DNA of 64,000 nucleotides, taken from NCBI GenBank assembly GCA_964619955.1, contig CAZUJF010000015.1, forward strand, positions 51,281 to 115,280. Direction: 5' to 3'. Position 1 is the stretch's first letter. Every line of letters starts with the position of its first letter. The notes under the pieces were generated by a model. That model was not told the DNA's origin and made no database searches. It saw nothing but the letters and a program-made list of their open reading frames with translations. Origin of the DNA: JACQFK01 sp964619955. Its GTDB lineage: Bacteria; Planctomycetota; MHYJ01; JACPRB01. The position numbers and the translations under genes are program-made. Positions 16,664-25,554 of this stretch are shown piece after piece.

Positions 16664-17230
16664 ATGAGCCTCATCGAAGGGAAGTTCGGGAAGAACATCG
16701 TCCTCACGAACGTGGATTCCGTGGTCAACTGGGCGCGGGCGTCCAGCCTCTGGCCGATGCTCTTCGGCATCGCCTGCTGCGCGATCGAGATGATGGCGAC
16801 GGCCGCGTCCCGTTACGACTGGGACCGCCTCGGCGTGATCCCCCGCGCCACGCCGCGCCAGAGCGACCTGATGATCGTGGCCGGGACCGTGAACGCGAAG
16901 ATGGCGCTGGTGGTCAAGAAGCTCTACGAGCAGATGCCCGAGCCGAAGTACGTGCTCGCGATGGGGGTCTGCGTCATCGGCGGCGGCCCGTACTACAAGT
17001 GGGGCTACTCGGTGGTGAAGGGGGTCGACAAGGTGGTGCCGGTGGACATCTACGTCCCGGGCTGCCCGCCGCGCCCCGAGGCGCTGCTCGACGGCATCAT
17101 CAAGCTCCAGAAGAAGATCTCCGAGAAGACGCTCGCGAAGGTCGCGGAAGGGACCGGCGAGGCGCAGGAGGTCAAGCCGGCGGTCCCCGGCCGGGCCCAC
17201 GCGTACGCGCAGGTCAAGCCGCTCAACTAG
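16664..17230 (+). CDS. nuoB: NADH-quinone oxidoreductase subunit B
   Basis: A 188-residue NuoB, the subunit that carries cluster N2 at the quinone site of respiratory complex I. The N2 ligands are visible: tandem cysteines in FGIACCAIEMM, a third in AMGVCVIGGG and the fourth in YVPGCPPRPEALL. The C-terminal extension beyond residue 155 (EGTGEAQEVKPAVPGR) is variable among homologues. It is followed 18 bases later by nuoD. Confidence 0.96.
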   Translation: MSLIEGKFGKNIVLTNVDSVVNWARASSLWPMLFGIACCAIEMMATAASRYDWDRLGVIPRATPRQSDLMIVAGTVNAKMALVVKKLYEQMPEPKYVLAMGVCVIGGGPYYKWGYSVVKGVDKVVPVDIYVPGCPPRPEALLDGIIKLQKKISEKTLAKVAEGTGEAQEVKPAVPGRAHAYAQVKPLN

Positions 17231-17248
17231 GTCCGGATCCGAACGATT

Positions 17249-18376
17249 ATGGCCACGTCCGCCAAGCCGCTCGAAACGCAGGAGATGCTCCTGAACATGG
17301 GGCCGCAGCACCCGTCCACCCACGGGGTGCTGAGGCTCATGATCCGGACGGACGGCGAGATGGTGAGCGAGGTCACGCCGGTGGTGGGCTACCTGCACCG
17401 CTGCGCCGAGAAGATCGGCGAGAACCTGCGCTACGAGCAGTACGTGCCGTACACGGACCGCATGGACTATCTCTCGTCCATGAGCGACAACCTGGCGTTC
17501 TGCCTGGCGACGGAAAAGCTCATGACGGTGGAGATCCCGCCCCGGGCGCAGGTGATCCGGGTGATCATGGCGGAGCTGAACCGGGTCGCGTCGCACCTGC
17601 TGGCGTTCGGGACCTTCGGGCTGGACATCGGGGCGTTCACGCCGTTCCTCTACGCCTTCCGCGAGCGCGAGATCATCCTGAACATGTTCGAGTACGTCTG
17701 CGGCGCGCGGCTCACGTACAACTACGTGAAGATCGGCGGCGTGATGCGGGACGTCGACAAGAAGTTCATCGAGATGGTGAAGAACTTCCTGGCGATCTTC
17801 GACGACCGCCTCAAGGACTACAACGAGCTGCTTTCCTACAACTCGATCTTCCTGGAGCGCACCAAGGGGCTCGGGGTCATCAGCGCGGAGCAGGCGCTGG
17901 ACTGGGGCCTGACGGGGCCGAACCTGCGCGCCTCGGGCGTGAACTACGACATCCGCAAGGCGATGCCGTATTCGGGCTACGAGAAGTTCCAGTTCAACGT
18001 GCCGATGGGCCGGAACGACGTCGGCGTCCTGGGCGACTGCTGGAACCGCTACTGGCTGCGCATCGAGGAGATGCAGGAGTCCTGCAAGATCATCCGGCAG
18101 GCGATCGACGGGCTGCCCGCCGGGAAGCATGCGGCGGACCTCCGCAAGATCAAGCCGGCGGCGGGGGAGGCCTACACCTGCATCGAGAACCCCCGCGGGG
18201 AGCTGGGCTTCTACATCATGAGCGACGGATCCGAGACCCCCACCCGCGTCAAGGTCCGGGCTCCGAGCTTCGTCAACCTCGCCATCATGGCCGACATCGG
18301 CCGCAAGAACCTCATCGCCGATCTCATCGCCATCCTCGGGTCGATCGACATCGTCCTCGGCGAAATCGACCGTTAG
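17249..18376 (+). CDS. nuoD: NADH-quinone oxidoreductase subunit D
   Basis: A 375-residue NuoD, the 49-kDa-type complex I subunit that forms the quinone pocket together with NuoB. It contains LNMGPQHPSTHGVLRL at the N-terminus, VGYLHRCAEKIGE, YTDRMDYLSSMSDN, and a C-terminal ending in GSIDIVLGEIDR, which matches the family end exactly. Usually nuoC (30-kDa subunit) lies between or is fused to nuoD; here only 18 bases separate nuoB and nuoD and there is no nuoC sequence. The other complex I subunits must be elsewhere. Confidence 0.96.
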   Translation: MATSAKPLETQEMLLNMGPQHPSTHGVLRLMIRTDGEMVSEVTPVVGYLHRCAEKIGENLRYEQYVPYTDRMDYLSSMSDNLAFCLATEKLMTVEIPPRAQVIRVIMAELNRVASHLLAFGTFGLDIGAFTPFLYAFREREIILNMFEYVCGARLTYNYVKIGGVMRDVDKKFIEMVKNFLAIFDDRLKDYNELLSYNSIFLERTKGLGVISAEQALDWGLTGPNLRASGVNYDIRKAMPYSGYEKFQFNVPMGRNDVGVLGDCWNRYWLRIEEMQESCKIIRQAIDGLPAGKHAADLRKIKPAAGEAYTCIENPRGELGFYIMSDGSETPTRVKVRAPSFVNLAIMADIGRKNLIADLIAILGSIDIVLGEIDR

Positions 18377-18406
18377 CAATCCGTGGCCCGTTTGTGCAAA
18401 TGTGTA

Positions 18407-18434
18407 TTGACGAACCCATGCACTATGCTACCAT
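18407..18434 (+). promoter_or_regulatory. Promoter TTGACG-16-TACCAT, leaderless-type
   Basis: TTGACG at 18407-18412 and TACCAT at 18429-18434 are 16 nt apart. The -10 ends 6 nt before the GTG at 18441, so transcription should begin on the start codon. Confidence 0.55.
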
Positions 18435-18440
18435 AGGGGC

Positions 18441-19181
18441 GTGGGTGAGCTGCAGGCGTTCTGCCGGCGCTGCCGGAGGCAGGTCGAGCAGCAGGAATTC
18501 GACGAGGGTACGGCCCTGCGCATGCTGGGCCGCATCTACTGCATGTCCTGCCTTGAGAAGCGGATCCACAACTGCGCCAGCTGTTCGAAGGAGATCCAGG
18601 CGGGGGATTACGAGGCGGGGCGGGCCGTCGTTCTGCATTCCCGCCGCTACTGCGAGATCTGCGCGCTCCATGTCGTGCGCCGGTCCTCGTCGACCACCTC
18701 CCGGCGGATGAAGGTCCCCAGGGCCGGGCCGCTGCCGGTGGAGCCCGTGGCGGCGATCCCGGAAACGGCCGCCGAAGCGGAGTTGCGGCGCGCGCGGCGC
18801 TTCATTCCGCCCCGCGACTGCGTCCTCATGATCCGCGAAGGCGGTCTGGGCGGCCTCCTGGGCGGCAACCGGGTCCGGCTTTGGATGGACGTTTCGGAGG
18901 GCGGGGGGCGGGCGCTCCTGATCGGCACTTATGGGTTCGGCGGCGATCTGGAGGGCGAAATCCACTACGCCCCCCGGAAGCTGGTCCTTCCGTTCATGGG
19001 ACGCATCCGCCACGTCAAGGCGTCGACCCTCCATGCCGACTGCCAGTTGATCGGTTTCTCCTTCGTGGATCCCGAGGAGGGGCTGCGAAGCTTCCTGCGC
19101 GAGCTGACGACGCGGCTCGCGGAACTCGCGCCGCCCCGCATTCGCGACCAGGAGCCGCCCGCCAGCGCCCGCCCCGCCTGA
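18441..19181 (+). CDS. Zinc-ribbon protein with C-terminal PilZ-like domain
   Basis: A 246-residue protein. The first 80 residues contain paired Cys motifs (FCRRC, YCMSC, NCASC, YCEIC), forming LIM-like zinc ribbons. A basic linker follows. Residues about 120-225 look like a PilZ domain: ARRFIPPRD at its start, VRLWMDVSEGG, LIGTYGFGGDLEGEIHY and a final helix LRSFLRELTTRLAE. PilZ domains usually bind cyclic-di-GMP through R-x3-R and D/N-x-S-x2-G; here a basic RRARRF and DVSEGG are present, so binding is possible but not assured. The combination suggests a c-di-GMP-linked regulator. Confidence 0.6.
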   Translation: MGELQAFCRRCRRQVEQQEFDEGTALRMLGRIYCMSCLEKRIHNCASCSKEIQAGDYEAGRAVVLHSRRYCEICALHVVRRSSSTTSRRMKVPRAGPLPVEPVAAIPETAAEAELRRARRFIPPRDCVLMIREGGLGGLLGGNRVRLWMDVSEGGGRALLIGTYGFGGDLEGEIHYAPRKLVLPFMGRIRHVKASTLHADCQLIGFSFVDPEEGLRSFLRELTTRLAELAPPRIRDQEPPASARPA

Positions 19182-19191
19182 CCCGGGGCTG

Positions 19192-19221
19192 TGGACGGCC
19201 CCCGCGGAACGCCGATAGAAT
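19192..19221 (+). promoter_or_regulatory. Promoter TGGACG-18-TAGAAT, leaderless-type
   Basis: TGGACG at 19192-19197 and TAGAAT at 19216-19221 are 18 nt apart. The -10 ends 6 nt before ATG 19228, with no ribosome site. Confidence 0.55.
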
Positions 19222-19227
19222 AGGCTG

Positions 19228-20871
19228 ATGCCCGAACGCGAGACGCTGGAGGCGGACGTCCTCATCGTGGGGGCGGGGCCCGCCGGGCTGGCGGCCGCGA
19301 TCCACCTGGCCCGGCGGTCGAAGGCCGCCGGGAACGCGCTCAACATCACCGTCATCGACAAGGCCCGCGAAGCGGGCGCCCACAGCTGCTCCGGCGCCGT
19401 CATGGATCCCAAGGCCCTGCGCGAACTCTTCCCCGACTTCGAGGCCCGGGGCGCCCCGATCGAGTCGCCCGTGGAGGAGGATTTCCTGCTCTTCCTGACG
19501 GAGCAGGAGGCGGTCCAGGTCCCGTTCCTGCCCCCCTCGCTGCGGCAGCACGGGAATCTCATCGTCGCGCTCGGGCAGCTCGTGCGCTGGCTCTCGAAAG
19601 AGGCCGAGGCGCTCGGGGTCAACGTCTTCCCCGGCTTCCCCGCGGTCGACGCGATCGTCGAAAAGGGCCGCGTCGCCGGCGTGCGCACGGGGGACAAGGG
19701 CGTCGACAAACACGGCGCCCCGAAGGGCGGCTTCGAGCCCGGCGTCGATCTCAAGGCGAAAGTCACGCTGGTCGCCGAGGGCACGCGCGGGCACCTCGCG
19801 AGGATCCTCATCCAGCGCTTCCTCCTCGACGACAAACGGGCGCCGCAGGTCTATGCCACGGGAGTGAAGGAGATCTGGGAACTGCCGGCAGGCTCCGTGC
19901 CCCGGGGACGGGTCGTCCACACCATGGGCTGGCCGCTGCCGCAGGACGTCTTCGGCGGCGGTTTCCTCTATTCCATGTCGAAGGACCGCCTCGACCTGGG
20001 GTTCGTCACGGGGCTGGACTACAAGGATCCCTTCACGGACCCGCACCTCAACCTGCAGAGACTCAAGACCCACCCGAAGATCCGGGCGATGCTGGAACAC
20101 GGAAAGCGCGTGGAGTACGGCGCCAAGACGATCCCCGAAGGCGGCTGGGAGGCCGTTCCGAAGCTCTACATGCCGGGCGCGCTGCTTCTGGGGGACTGCG
20201 CCGGGCTCCTCGACGCCCAGAGGCTCAAGGGCGTCCACCTCGCGATCCAGAGCGGCCTGCTCGCCGCCGAGACCACCCTGGAGGCCCTCAAGCGCGACGA
20301 CGCCTCCGAGATCACGCTCAAGGACTACGCGGACCGCGTCGAGGCCAGTTACATCAAGACCGAATTGTGGAAGGCGCGGAACTTCAAGAAGGGCTTCAAG
20401 TTCGGGCTTCTTGCAGGCGCGGCCGGGGCGGCCGCCGGGGAGTTCACCGGCGGCTGGAGCCCCTTCGGCTCGCTCCGCATCGGGGCCGGCCACGCCCGCA
20501 TGCAGACCATCGAACGGCGTCACGGGCGGGCGGACGCGGTCCCGGAGGATTTCAAGCCCGACGAACAGCTGACCTTCTCGAAGCTTTCGAACGTCTTCCA
20601 TTCCGGGACGACGCACGAGGAGGACCAGCCCTGCCACCTGAAGGTGCTCGAGCCGGACCTCTGCGCGACACGTTGCACGAGGGAATACGGGAACCCCTGC
20701 CGGCATTTCTGCCCGGCCTCGGTCTATGAGTGGGTCCAGCCGGAGGGGCGCCTGCAGATCAACTTCTCGAACTGCGTGCACTGCAAGACCTGCGACATTA
20801 TGGATCCTTACGGCGTGATCCGCTGGGTGCCGCCCGAAGGGGGCGGGGGGCCCGGCTACCAGAATCTTTGA
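19228..20871 (+). CDS. Electron transfer flavoprotein-ubiquinone oxidoreductase
   Basis: A 547-residue ETF-QO, passing electrons from reduced ETF to the quinone pool at the membrane. The N-terminal FAD Rossmann motif is VLIVGAGPAGLAAAIHLARR. Mid-protein GDCAGLLDAQRLKGVHLAIQ is the second FAD block. The C-terminal [4Fe-4S] ferredoxin domain shows CRHFCPASVYEW and NCVHCKTCDIMDP, the family signature. Length is normal. ETF alpha and beta genes are not in the window. Together with the neighbouring aldehyde dehydrogenase it may serve fatty or amino acid oxidation; that link is inferred. Confidence 0.94.
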   Translation: MPERETLEADVLIVGAGPAGLAAAIHLARRSKAAGNALNITVIDKAREAGAHSCSGAVMDPKALRELFPDFEARGAPIESPVEEDFLLFLTEQEAVQVPFLPPSLRQHGNLIVALGQLVRWLSKEAEALGVNVFPGFPAVDAIVEKGRVAGVRTGDKGVDKHGAPKGGFEPGVDLKAKVTLVAEGTRGHLARILIQRFLLDDKRAPQVYATGVKEIWELPAGSVPRGRVVHTMGWPLPQDVFGGGFLYSMSKDRLDLGFVTGLDYKDPFTDPHLNLQRLKTHPKIRAMLEHGKRVEYGAKTIPEGGWEAVPKLYMPGALLLGDCAGLLDAQRLKGVHLAIQSGLLAAETTLEALKRDDASEITLKDYADRVEASYIKTELWKARNFKKGFKFGLLAGAAGAAAGEFTGGWSPFGSLRIGAGHARMQTIERRHGRADAVPEDFKPDEQLTFSKLSNVFHSGTTHEEDQPCHLKVLEPDLCATRCTREYGNPCRHFCPASVYEWVQPEGRLQINFSNCVHCKTCDIMDPYGVIRWVPPEGGGGPGYQNL

Positions 20872-20881
20872 GGGGCGAGGC

Positions 20882-22369
20882 ATGGGAGACTTCAAGAACT
20901 TCATCGACGGCCGCTGGACGGCCGCCCGCTCCGGCAAGACCTTCGAGAACCGGAACCCCGCCGACCTGGACGACGTCATCGGGGAGTTCCCGCTGAGCGG
21001 GGCGGCCGACGTCGAGGCGGCGGTCGCCGCCGCGAAGAAGGCCTTCGACGCCTGGCGCCGCACGCCCGCCCCGAAGCGCGGCGAGCTGATCTTCAAGGTG
21101 GGCGAGGTCCTGACCCGCCGCAAGGAGGAGATCGCGCGCGCGATGACCCGCGAGATGGGCAAGGTCCTCAAGGAGGCGCGCGGCGACGTCCAGGAAGGCA
21201 TCGACACCGCGTGGCTGCACGGCGGGGAGGGCCGCCGCCTGCACGGGTTCTCCGCCCCGAGCGAGCTGGAGAACAAGACCGGCTGGACGATGCGCGTCCC
21301 CGTCGGCGTCTGCGGGCTCATCTCCCCCTGGAACTTCCCGCTGGCCATCCCGACCTGGAAATCCTTCCCGGCGCTCGTCGCGGGCAACACGATCGTGCTG
21401 AAACCCGCGAGCGACACGCCGCATTGCGCGCACCTGCTCTTCGAGGTCTTCGAGGAGGCGGGCTTCCCCCCGGGCGTCGTCAACCTGGTGCACGGCACGG
21501 GCGCGTCCGCGGGGACGCCGCTCGTCCGGCATCCCGACGTGCGCGTGATCAGCTTCACGGGATCCTCGTCCGTCGGCCGCGAGATCCACGCGGAGGCGGG
21601 TCGGCAGCTCAAGCGGGTGTCTCTCGAATTGGGCGGAAAGAACGCCCAGATCGTGATGGACGACGCCGACCTCGAACTCGCCGTCGAAGGCGTGTTATGG
21701 GGCGCGTTCGGCACCTCGGGGCAGCGCTGCACGGCGACCTCGCGCCTGATCGTGCAGGACACCGTGCATGACGAGTTCGTCCGCCGCCTGCTGGGGCGCG
21801 CGGCCACGCTGCGGGTCGGTCCCGGCCTGGACGAGCGCAACGAAGTCGGGCCGCTGGTCAACGCCGGCCGGGTCAAGGCCCTGGAGGCCTGGGTGAAGAC
21901 CGGGATGAAGGAGGGGGAGCTCATCCTGGGCGGCGCGCCCGCGCGCGAGGGGGCCCTCAAGCGGGGCTGCTTCTTCCAACCCACGATTTTCGACCGGGTG
22001 AAGCGCACGGCGCGGATCGCCCGGGAGGAGGTTTTCGGGCCGCTGCTCTCCGTCCTGACGGTGAAAGACCTTGACGAAGCCGTGGCCTGTTTGAATGATA
22101 CCGCCTACGGTTTGTCCGGATCCGTGTATACCCGGGACGTCAGCCGGGCCTTCCGCGCGATCCAGGAGCTGGAAACGGGCATCGTGTACATCAACGCCCC
22201 CACGATCGGAGCGGAGTGCCATTTCCCGTTCGGGGGCGTGAAGGACACCGGCAACGGCCACCGCGAGGGGGCGCAGCCGGTGTACGAGGTCTTCACGGAG
22301 TGGAAGACCGTCTACGTGGACTACAGCGGTCGGCTGCAGAAGGCGCAGATCGACAACCGGAAGCAATAG
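20882..22369 (+). CDS. NAD(P)-dependent aldehyde dehydrogenase
   Basis: A 495-residue aldehyde dehydrogenase. Visible motifs are PVGVCGLISPWNFPLAIPTW (cofactor-binding Asn), ISFTGSSSVGREIH (Rossmann loop), SLELGGKNAQIV (general base Glu) and FGTSGQRCTATSRLIV with the catalytic Cys. The end, GVKDTGNGHREGAQPVYEVF, is typical of a broad bacterial and archaeal ALDH group. The substrate cannot be fixed from sequence. ATG 20882 has GAGGGGCGAGG upstream and lies 10 bases after the ETF-QO gene, suggesting an operon. Confidence 0.9.
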   Translation: MGDFKNFIDGRWTAARSGKTFENRNPADLDDVIGEFPLSGAADVEAAVAAAKKAFDAWRRTPAPKRGELIFKVGEVLTRRKEEIARAMTREMGKVLKEARGDVQEGIDTAWLHGGEGRRLHGFSAPSELENKTGWTMRVPVGVCGLISPWNFPLAIPTWKSFPALVAGNTIVLKPASDTPHCAHLLFEVFEEAGFPPGVVNLVHGTGASAGTPLVRHPDVRVISFTGSSSVGREIHAEAGRQLKRVSLELGGKNAQIVMDDADLELAVEGVLWGAFGTSGQRCTATSRLIVQDTVHDEFVRRLLGRAATLRVGPGLDERNEVGPLVNAGRVKALEAWVKTGMKEGELILGGAPAREGALKRGCFFQPTIFDRVKRTARIAREEVFGPLLSVLTVKDLDEAVACLNDTAYGLSGSVYTRDVSRAFRAIQELETGIVYINAPTIGAECHFPFGGVKDTGNGHREGAQPVYEVFTEWKTVYVDYSGRLQKAQIDNRKQ

Positions 22370-22388
22370 GCCGAGGGCAGGGAAGAGC

Positions 22389-23516
22389 ATGAAGATCGGG
22401 ATTCCCCGGGAGACGGGCGCGGGCGAGCGGCGGGTGGCGCTGATCCCCGAGACCGTCAAGAAATTCGCGGCGAAGAAGATCGAGACGATCGTCGAGACGG
22501 GCGCCGGCCTGGCCTCGTCCGTCTCGGACGCGGAGTACCAGGCCGCCGGGGCGCAGATCGCGTCCTCGTTCGCGGACCTGGCCCAGAAGGCGGACGTGAT
22601 CGTCAAGATCCTCCGGCCCTCCGACGCCGAATTCGCGCTGCTCCGCGAGGGGCAGGGCCTCGTCTGCCTGCAGTACCCCCTGTCCAGCCCCGACTTCGTG
22701 AAGGCCTGCGCGGCGAGGAAGCTGCTCACGATCGCGCTGGACATGATCCCGCGCACCTCGGTGGCGCAGGCGATGGACGTGCTGTCCTCGCAGGCGAACC
22801 TGGCGGGTTACTGGGCGGTGGTGGCGGCGGCGACGCGGCTGCCGAAGATCTTCCCGATGCTCATGACGGCGGCGGGCACGATCACGCCCTCCCGGGTCCT
22901 GATCATGGGGGTCGGCGTCGCGGGCCTGCAGGCCATCGGCACGGCGAAGCGCCTGGGGGCGATCGTCGAGGCGACGGACGTGCGCCCGGAGACGAAGGAG
23001 CAGGTCGAGTCGCTCGGCGGGAAGTTCCTCCAGGTCCAGGGCGTCGAATACAAGCAGGGCACGGGCGGCTACGCCGTCGAGCAGTCCGACGAGTACAAGA
23101 AGAAACAGGCGGAGATGGTCTCCCAGGCCATCGCGAAGTCGGACGTGGTGATCACGACGGCGCTCATCCCGGGCCGGAAGGCCCCGGTCCTGGTGACCGC
23201 GGAGCAGGTGAAGTCCATGCGGCCCGGCTCGGTCGTCGTGGACCTGGCCTCGGAACAGGGCGGCAACGTCGCGGGCTCCGAGGCGGGCAAGGAGGTCGTG
23301 GTCGGCGGCGTCACGATCATCGGCGGCCTTTCGGTGCCGAGCAACGTCGCGGTGCACGCCAGCCAGGCCTTCTCGCGGAACATCGAAAAACTGCTCGTCC
23401 ACCTCACGGCGGACGGCGCCTGGAAGCTCGACCCGGCCGAGGAGATCACCAAGGGGTGCGTGATCACGAAGGACGGCGAGATCGTCCAGGCGAAGGTCAA
23501 GGAGACGGTCAAGTAA
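22389..23516 (+). CDS. pntAA: NAD(P) transhydrogenase subunit alpha part 1 (PntAA)
   Basis: A 375-residue protein, the soluble NAD(H)-binding domain I of proton-translocating transhydrogenase. It opens MKIGIPRETGAGERRVALIP, and has IPRTSVAQAMDVLSSQANLA (the RQD-loop region, here with S-Q-A-N-L-A-G-Y) and MGVGVAGLQAIGTAKRLGA, the NAD-binding Gly-rich loop. The split form, with domain II encoded separately as a roughly 100-residue PntAB, is present here as three overlapping genes. The TAA stop overlaps the next ATG. Confidence 0.95.
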   Translation: MKIGIPRETGAGERRVALIPETVKKFAAKKIETIVETGAGLASSVSDAEYQAAGAQIASSFADLAQKADVIVKILRPSDAEFALLREGQGLVCLQYPLSSPDFVKACAARKLLTIALDMIPRTSVAQAMDVLSSQANLAGYWAVVAAATRLPKIFPMLMTAAGTITPSRVLIMGVGVAGLQAIGTAKRLGAIVEATDVRPETKEQVESLGGKFLQVQGVEYKQGTGGYAVEQSDEYKKKQAEMVSQAIAKSDVVITTALIPGRKAPVLVTAEQVKSMRPGSVVVDLASEQGGNVAGSEAGKEVVVGGVTIIGGLSVPSNVAVHASQAFSRNIEKLLVHLTADGAWKLDPAEEITKGCVITKDGEIVQAKVKETVK

Positions 23517-23821
23517 TGGACATCGATCGACTGCTGTTCGGGACGTACATCTTCATGCTGGCGGCCTTCCTGGGCTACCAGGTCATCTCGAAGGTGCCGC
23601 AGCTCCTGCACACGCCGCTGATGGCGTTCACGAACGCCATCTCCGGCATCTCGCTGGTCGCCTCGCTGGTGATCGCGGGCAAGCACTACGAGCATCACGG
23701 GTTGCTGATCAGCCTCCTCGGCGCGGTGGCGGTGACCGCGGCCACGATCAACGTGGTCGGCGGCTTCCTGATCACCGACCGCATGCTGCGCATGTTCAAG
23801 CGGAAGGAGGCGGCCAAGTGA
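23516..23821 (+). CDS. pntAB: NAD(P) transhydrogenase subunit alpha part 2 (PntAB)
   Basis: A 101-residue membrane protein with three hydrophobic helices: TYIFMLAAFLGYQVI, LMAFTNAISGISLVASLVIA and LGAVAVTAATINVVGGFLIT. The TPLMAFTNAISGI stretch and the ending DRMLRMFK are the hallmarks of PntAB. It forms part of the proton channel with PntB. ATG overlaps the pntAA stop by one base, and its own stop overlaps the pntB GTG. Confidence 0.95.
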   Translation: MDIDRLLFGTYIFMLAAFLGYQVISKVPQLLHTPLMAFTNAISGISLVASLVIAGKHYEHHGLLISLLGAVAVTAATINVVGGFLITDRMLRMFKRKEAAK

Positions 23822-25263
23822 ACCTCCTCTCGCTGGCGCTGGACCAGGCCCACGGGGCCGCCGCGGGCGGGGCGGACGTCCGCACCCTGATCTACCGCGT
23901 CTCGCTGCTCGTGGCGTCCTTCCTCTTCCTGCTGGGGCTGCGGGGGCTCTCGAATCCCGAGACCGCGCGCCGCGGCATGATGCAGGCCGCTTTCGGCATG
24001 CTGCTGGGGGTGGTCGGCACCCTGGTGCAGCGCGACATCGTGCACTACCACTGGATCGCGGGCGGCCTCGTGCTGGGCACCGTGATCGGCGCCCCCATGG
24101 GCCTCTGGATCCCGATGACGAAGATGCCGGAGCGGATCGCGCTCTCGCACGCCTTCGGCGGGCTCGCGGTCGCGCTCGTGGGCGTGGCGGAATACCTCCA
24201 CCAGGGCCCCGCGATGGGCAAGTTCGGCATCGGCGCGATCAGCTTCGAAGTCCTCATGGGCGCGATCACGTTCACGGGCTCGATCATGGCGTTCGGGAAG
24301 CTGCAGGGGTTCCTGCCGGGCAAGCCGATCACGTTTCCCGCCCAGAACGCGCTGAACCTCCTCCTGCTGGGCGGCTGCCTGGCGGGCATGGTCGTGCTGA
24401 TCTTCAAGCCCGAATTGGGCGGCCTCTTCTACGCGCTGGCGGGGGCCGGGACCCTTCTGGGCATCCTGCTGGTCATCCCCATCGGCGGCGCGGACATGCC
24501 CGTGGTCATCTGTCTGCTGAACGCCTACGCGGGCCTCGCGGCCGCGGCCTCGGGCTTCGCGCTCGACAACAACGTGCTCATCATCTGCGGCGCGCTCGAC
24601 GGCGGCTCCGGCATCATCCTCGCGCTCATCATGTCCAAGGCGATGAACCGCTCGTTCGCGAACGTGCTCTTCGGGGCCTTCGGGAGCGACGGGGCCGCGG
24701 CGAAGGGCGCCGGGGCGAAGGGCGGCAACGTCCGCGAGGGGACGGTCGAGGACGCGGGCGAGCTGCTCAAGATCTCCCAGTCGGTGATCATCGTGCCCGG
24801 CTACGGCATGGCGGTGGGGCAGGCGCAGCACGCCACGCGCGACCTGGCCAACGCCCTCGCGGCCAACGGGACGAAGGTCAAGTACGCCATCCATCCCGTG
24901 GCGGGGCGCATGCCCGGGCACATGAACGTCCTGCTGGCGGAGGCGAACGTCCCCTACGACCAGCTCTACGAGCTCGACGCCATCAACAACGAATTCCTGC
25001 AGACGGACGTTTCGATCGTCGTCGGCGCCAACGACGTGGTCAACCCGGCGGCCAAGACGAGCCCCGGCAGCCCGATCTTCGGGATGCCGATCCTGAACGT
25101 CGACCAGTCCAAGGCGGTGATCGTCCTGAAGCGGTCGATGAACCCCGGCTTCGCCGGCATCGAGAACGAGCTCTTCGTGCTGCCGCAGACGATGATGGTC
25201 TTCGGCGACGCCAAGGCCACGCTCGGAAAGATCACGGCCGTGCTGAAGGGCGGGGGACACTAG
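23818..25263 (+). CDS. pntB: NAD(P) transhydrogenase subunit beta (PntB)
   Basis: A 481-residue protein starting at GTG 23818 (GTGA overlap). The N-terminal half has about eight or nine membrane helices. The C-terminal NADP(H)-binding domain III has VIIVPGYGMAVGQAQHA, the Gly-rich fingerprint, KYAIHPVAGRMPGHMNVLLA and VGANDVVNPAA, all conserved in PntB. The enzyme uses the proton gradient to make NADPH from NADH. The full three-gene set makes a complete enzyme. Confidence 0.96.
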   Translation: MNLLSLALDQAHGAAAGGADVRTLIYRVSLLVASFLFLLGLRGLSNPETARRGMMQAAFGMLLGVVGTLVQRDIVHYHWIAGGLVLGTVIGAPMGLWIPMTKMPERIALSHAFGGLAVALVGVAEYLHQGPAMGKFGIGAISFEVLMGAITFTGSIMAFGKLQGFLPGKPITFPAQNALNLLLLGGCLAGMVVLIFKPELGGLFYALAGAGTLLGILLVIPIGGADMPVVICLLNAYAGLAAAASGFALDNNVLIICGALDGGSGIILALIMSKAMNRSFANVLFGAFGSDGAAAKGAGAKGGNVREGTVEDAGELLKISQSVIIVPGYGMAVGQAQHATRDLANALAANGTKVKYAIHPVAGRMPGHMNVLLAEANVPYDQLYELDAINNEFLQTDVSIVVGANDVVNPAAKTSPGSPIFGMPILNVDQSKAVIVLKRSMNPGFAGIENELFVLPQTMMVFGDAKATLGKITAVLKGGGH

Positions 25264-25266
25264 GCC

Positions 25267-25527
25267 GTGTCGCCCCGGGCACGGTCCGCCATCGGCGCGG
25301 CGGCGCTCGCCGTCGGGGCGCTGGTGGTGTTCGCGGGGTTCATGCAGGAGAGGCTCGCGGCGGTCGTCGTCGGCAGCCCGATCCTGCTCCTGGGGCTGGT
25401 CCTGGTGGGGCTCGCCTTCCGCCAGGTCGGCCGGGAGATCCATGCCGCGCAGGCCCGCTCGGAAAACGCCCTTCGGGAGGCGATCGCCGAAAAAAGGGAT
25501 GGAAATGCCCCAAAGCCGCCGTTATAG
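25267..25527 (+). CDS. Small two-helix membrane protein of unknown function
   Basis: An 86-residue protein starting at GTG, three bases after pntB. Two hydrophobic helices (AAALAVGALVVFAGF and VVVGSPILLLGLVLVGLAF) are followed by a charged cytoplasmic tail with a short helical stretch, REIHAAQARSENALREAIAE. No family recognised. Position suggests co-transcription with the transhydrogenase genes. Confidence 0.5.
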   Translation: MSPRARSAIGAAALAVGALVVFAGFMQERLAAVVVGSPILLLGLVLVGLAFRQVGREIHAAQARSENALREAIAEKRDGNAPKPPL

Positions 25528-25550
25528 TTCTCAGCTTGTCGATAAGGAGG
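25523..25550 (+). promoter_or_regulatory. -10 box TATAGT and strong Shine-Dalgarno for the HMA selenoprotein gene
   Basis: TATAGT at 25523-25528 lies at the end of the preceding gene. AAGGAGGG, ending at about 25551, precedes ATG 25555. It is one of the best ribosome sites in the window, and with the terminator at 26061 it makes this a single-gene unit. Confidence 0.5.
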
Positions 25551-25554
25551 GTTT

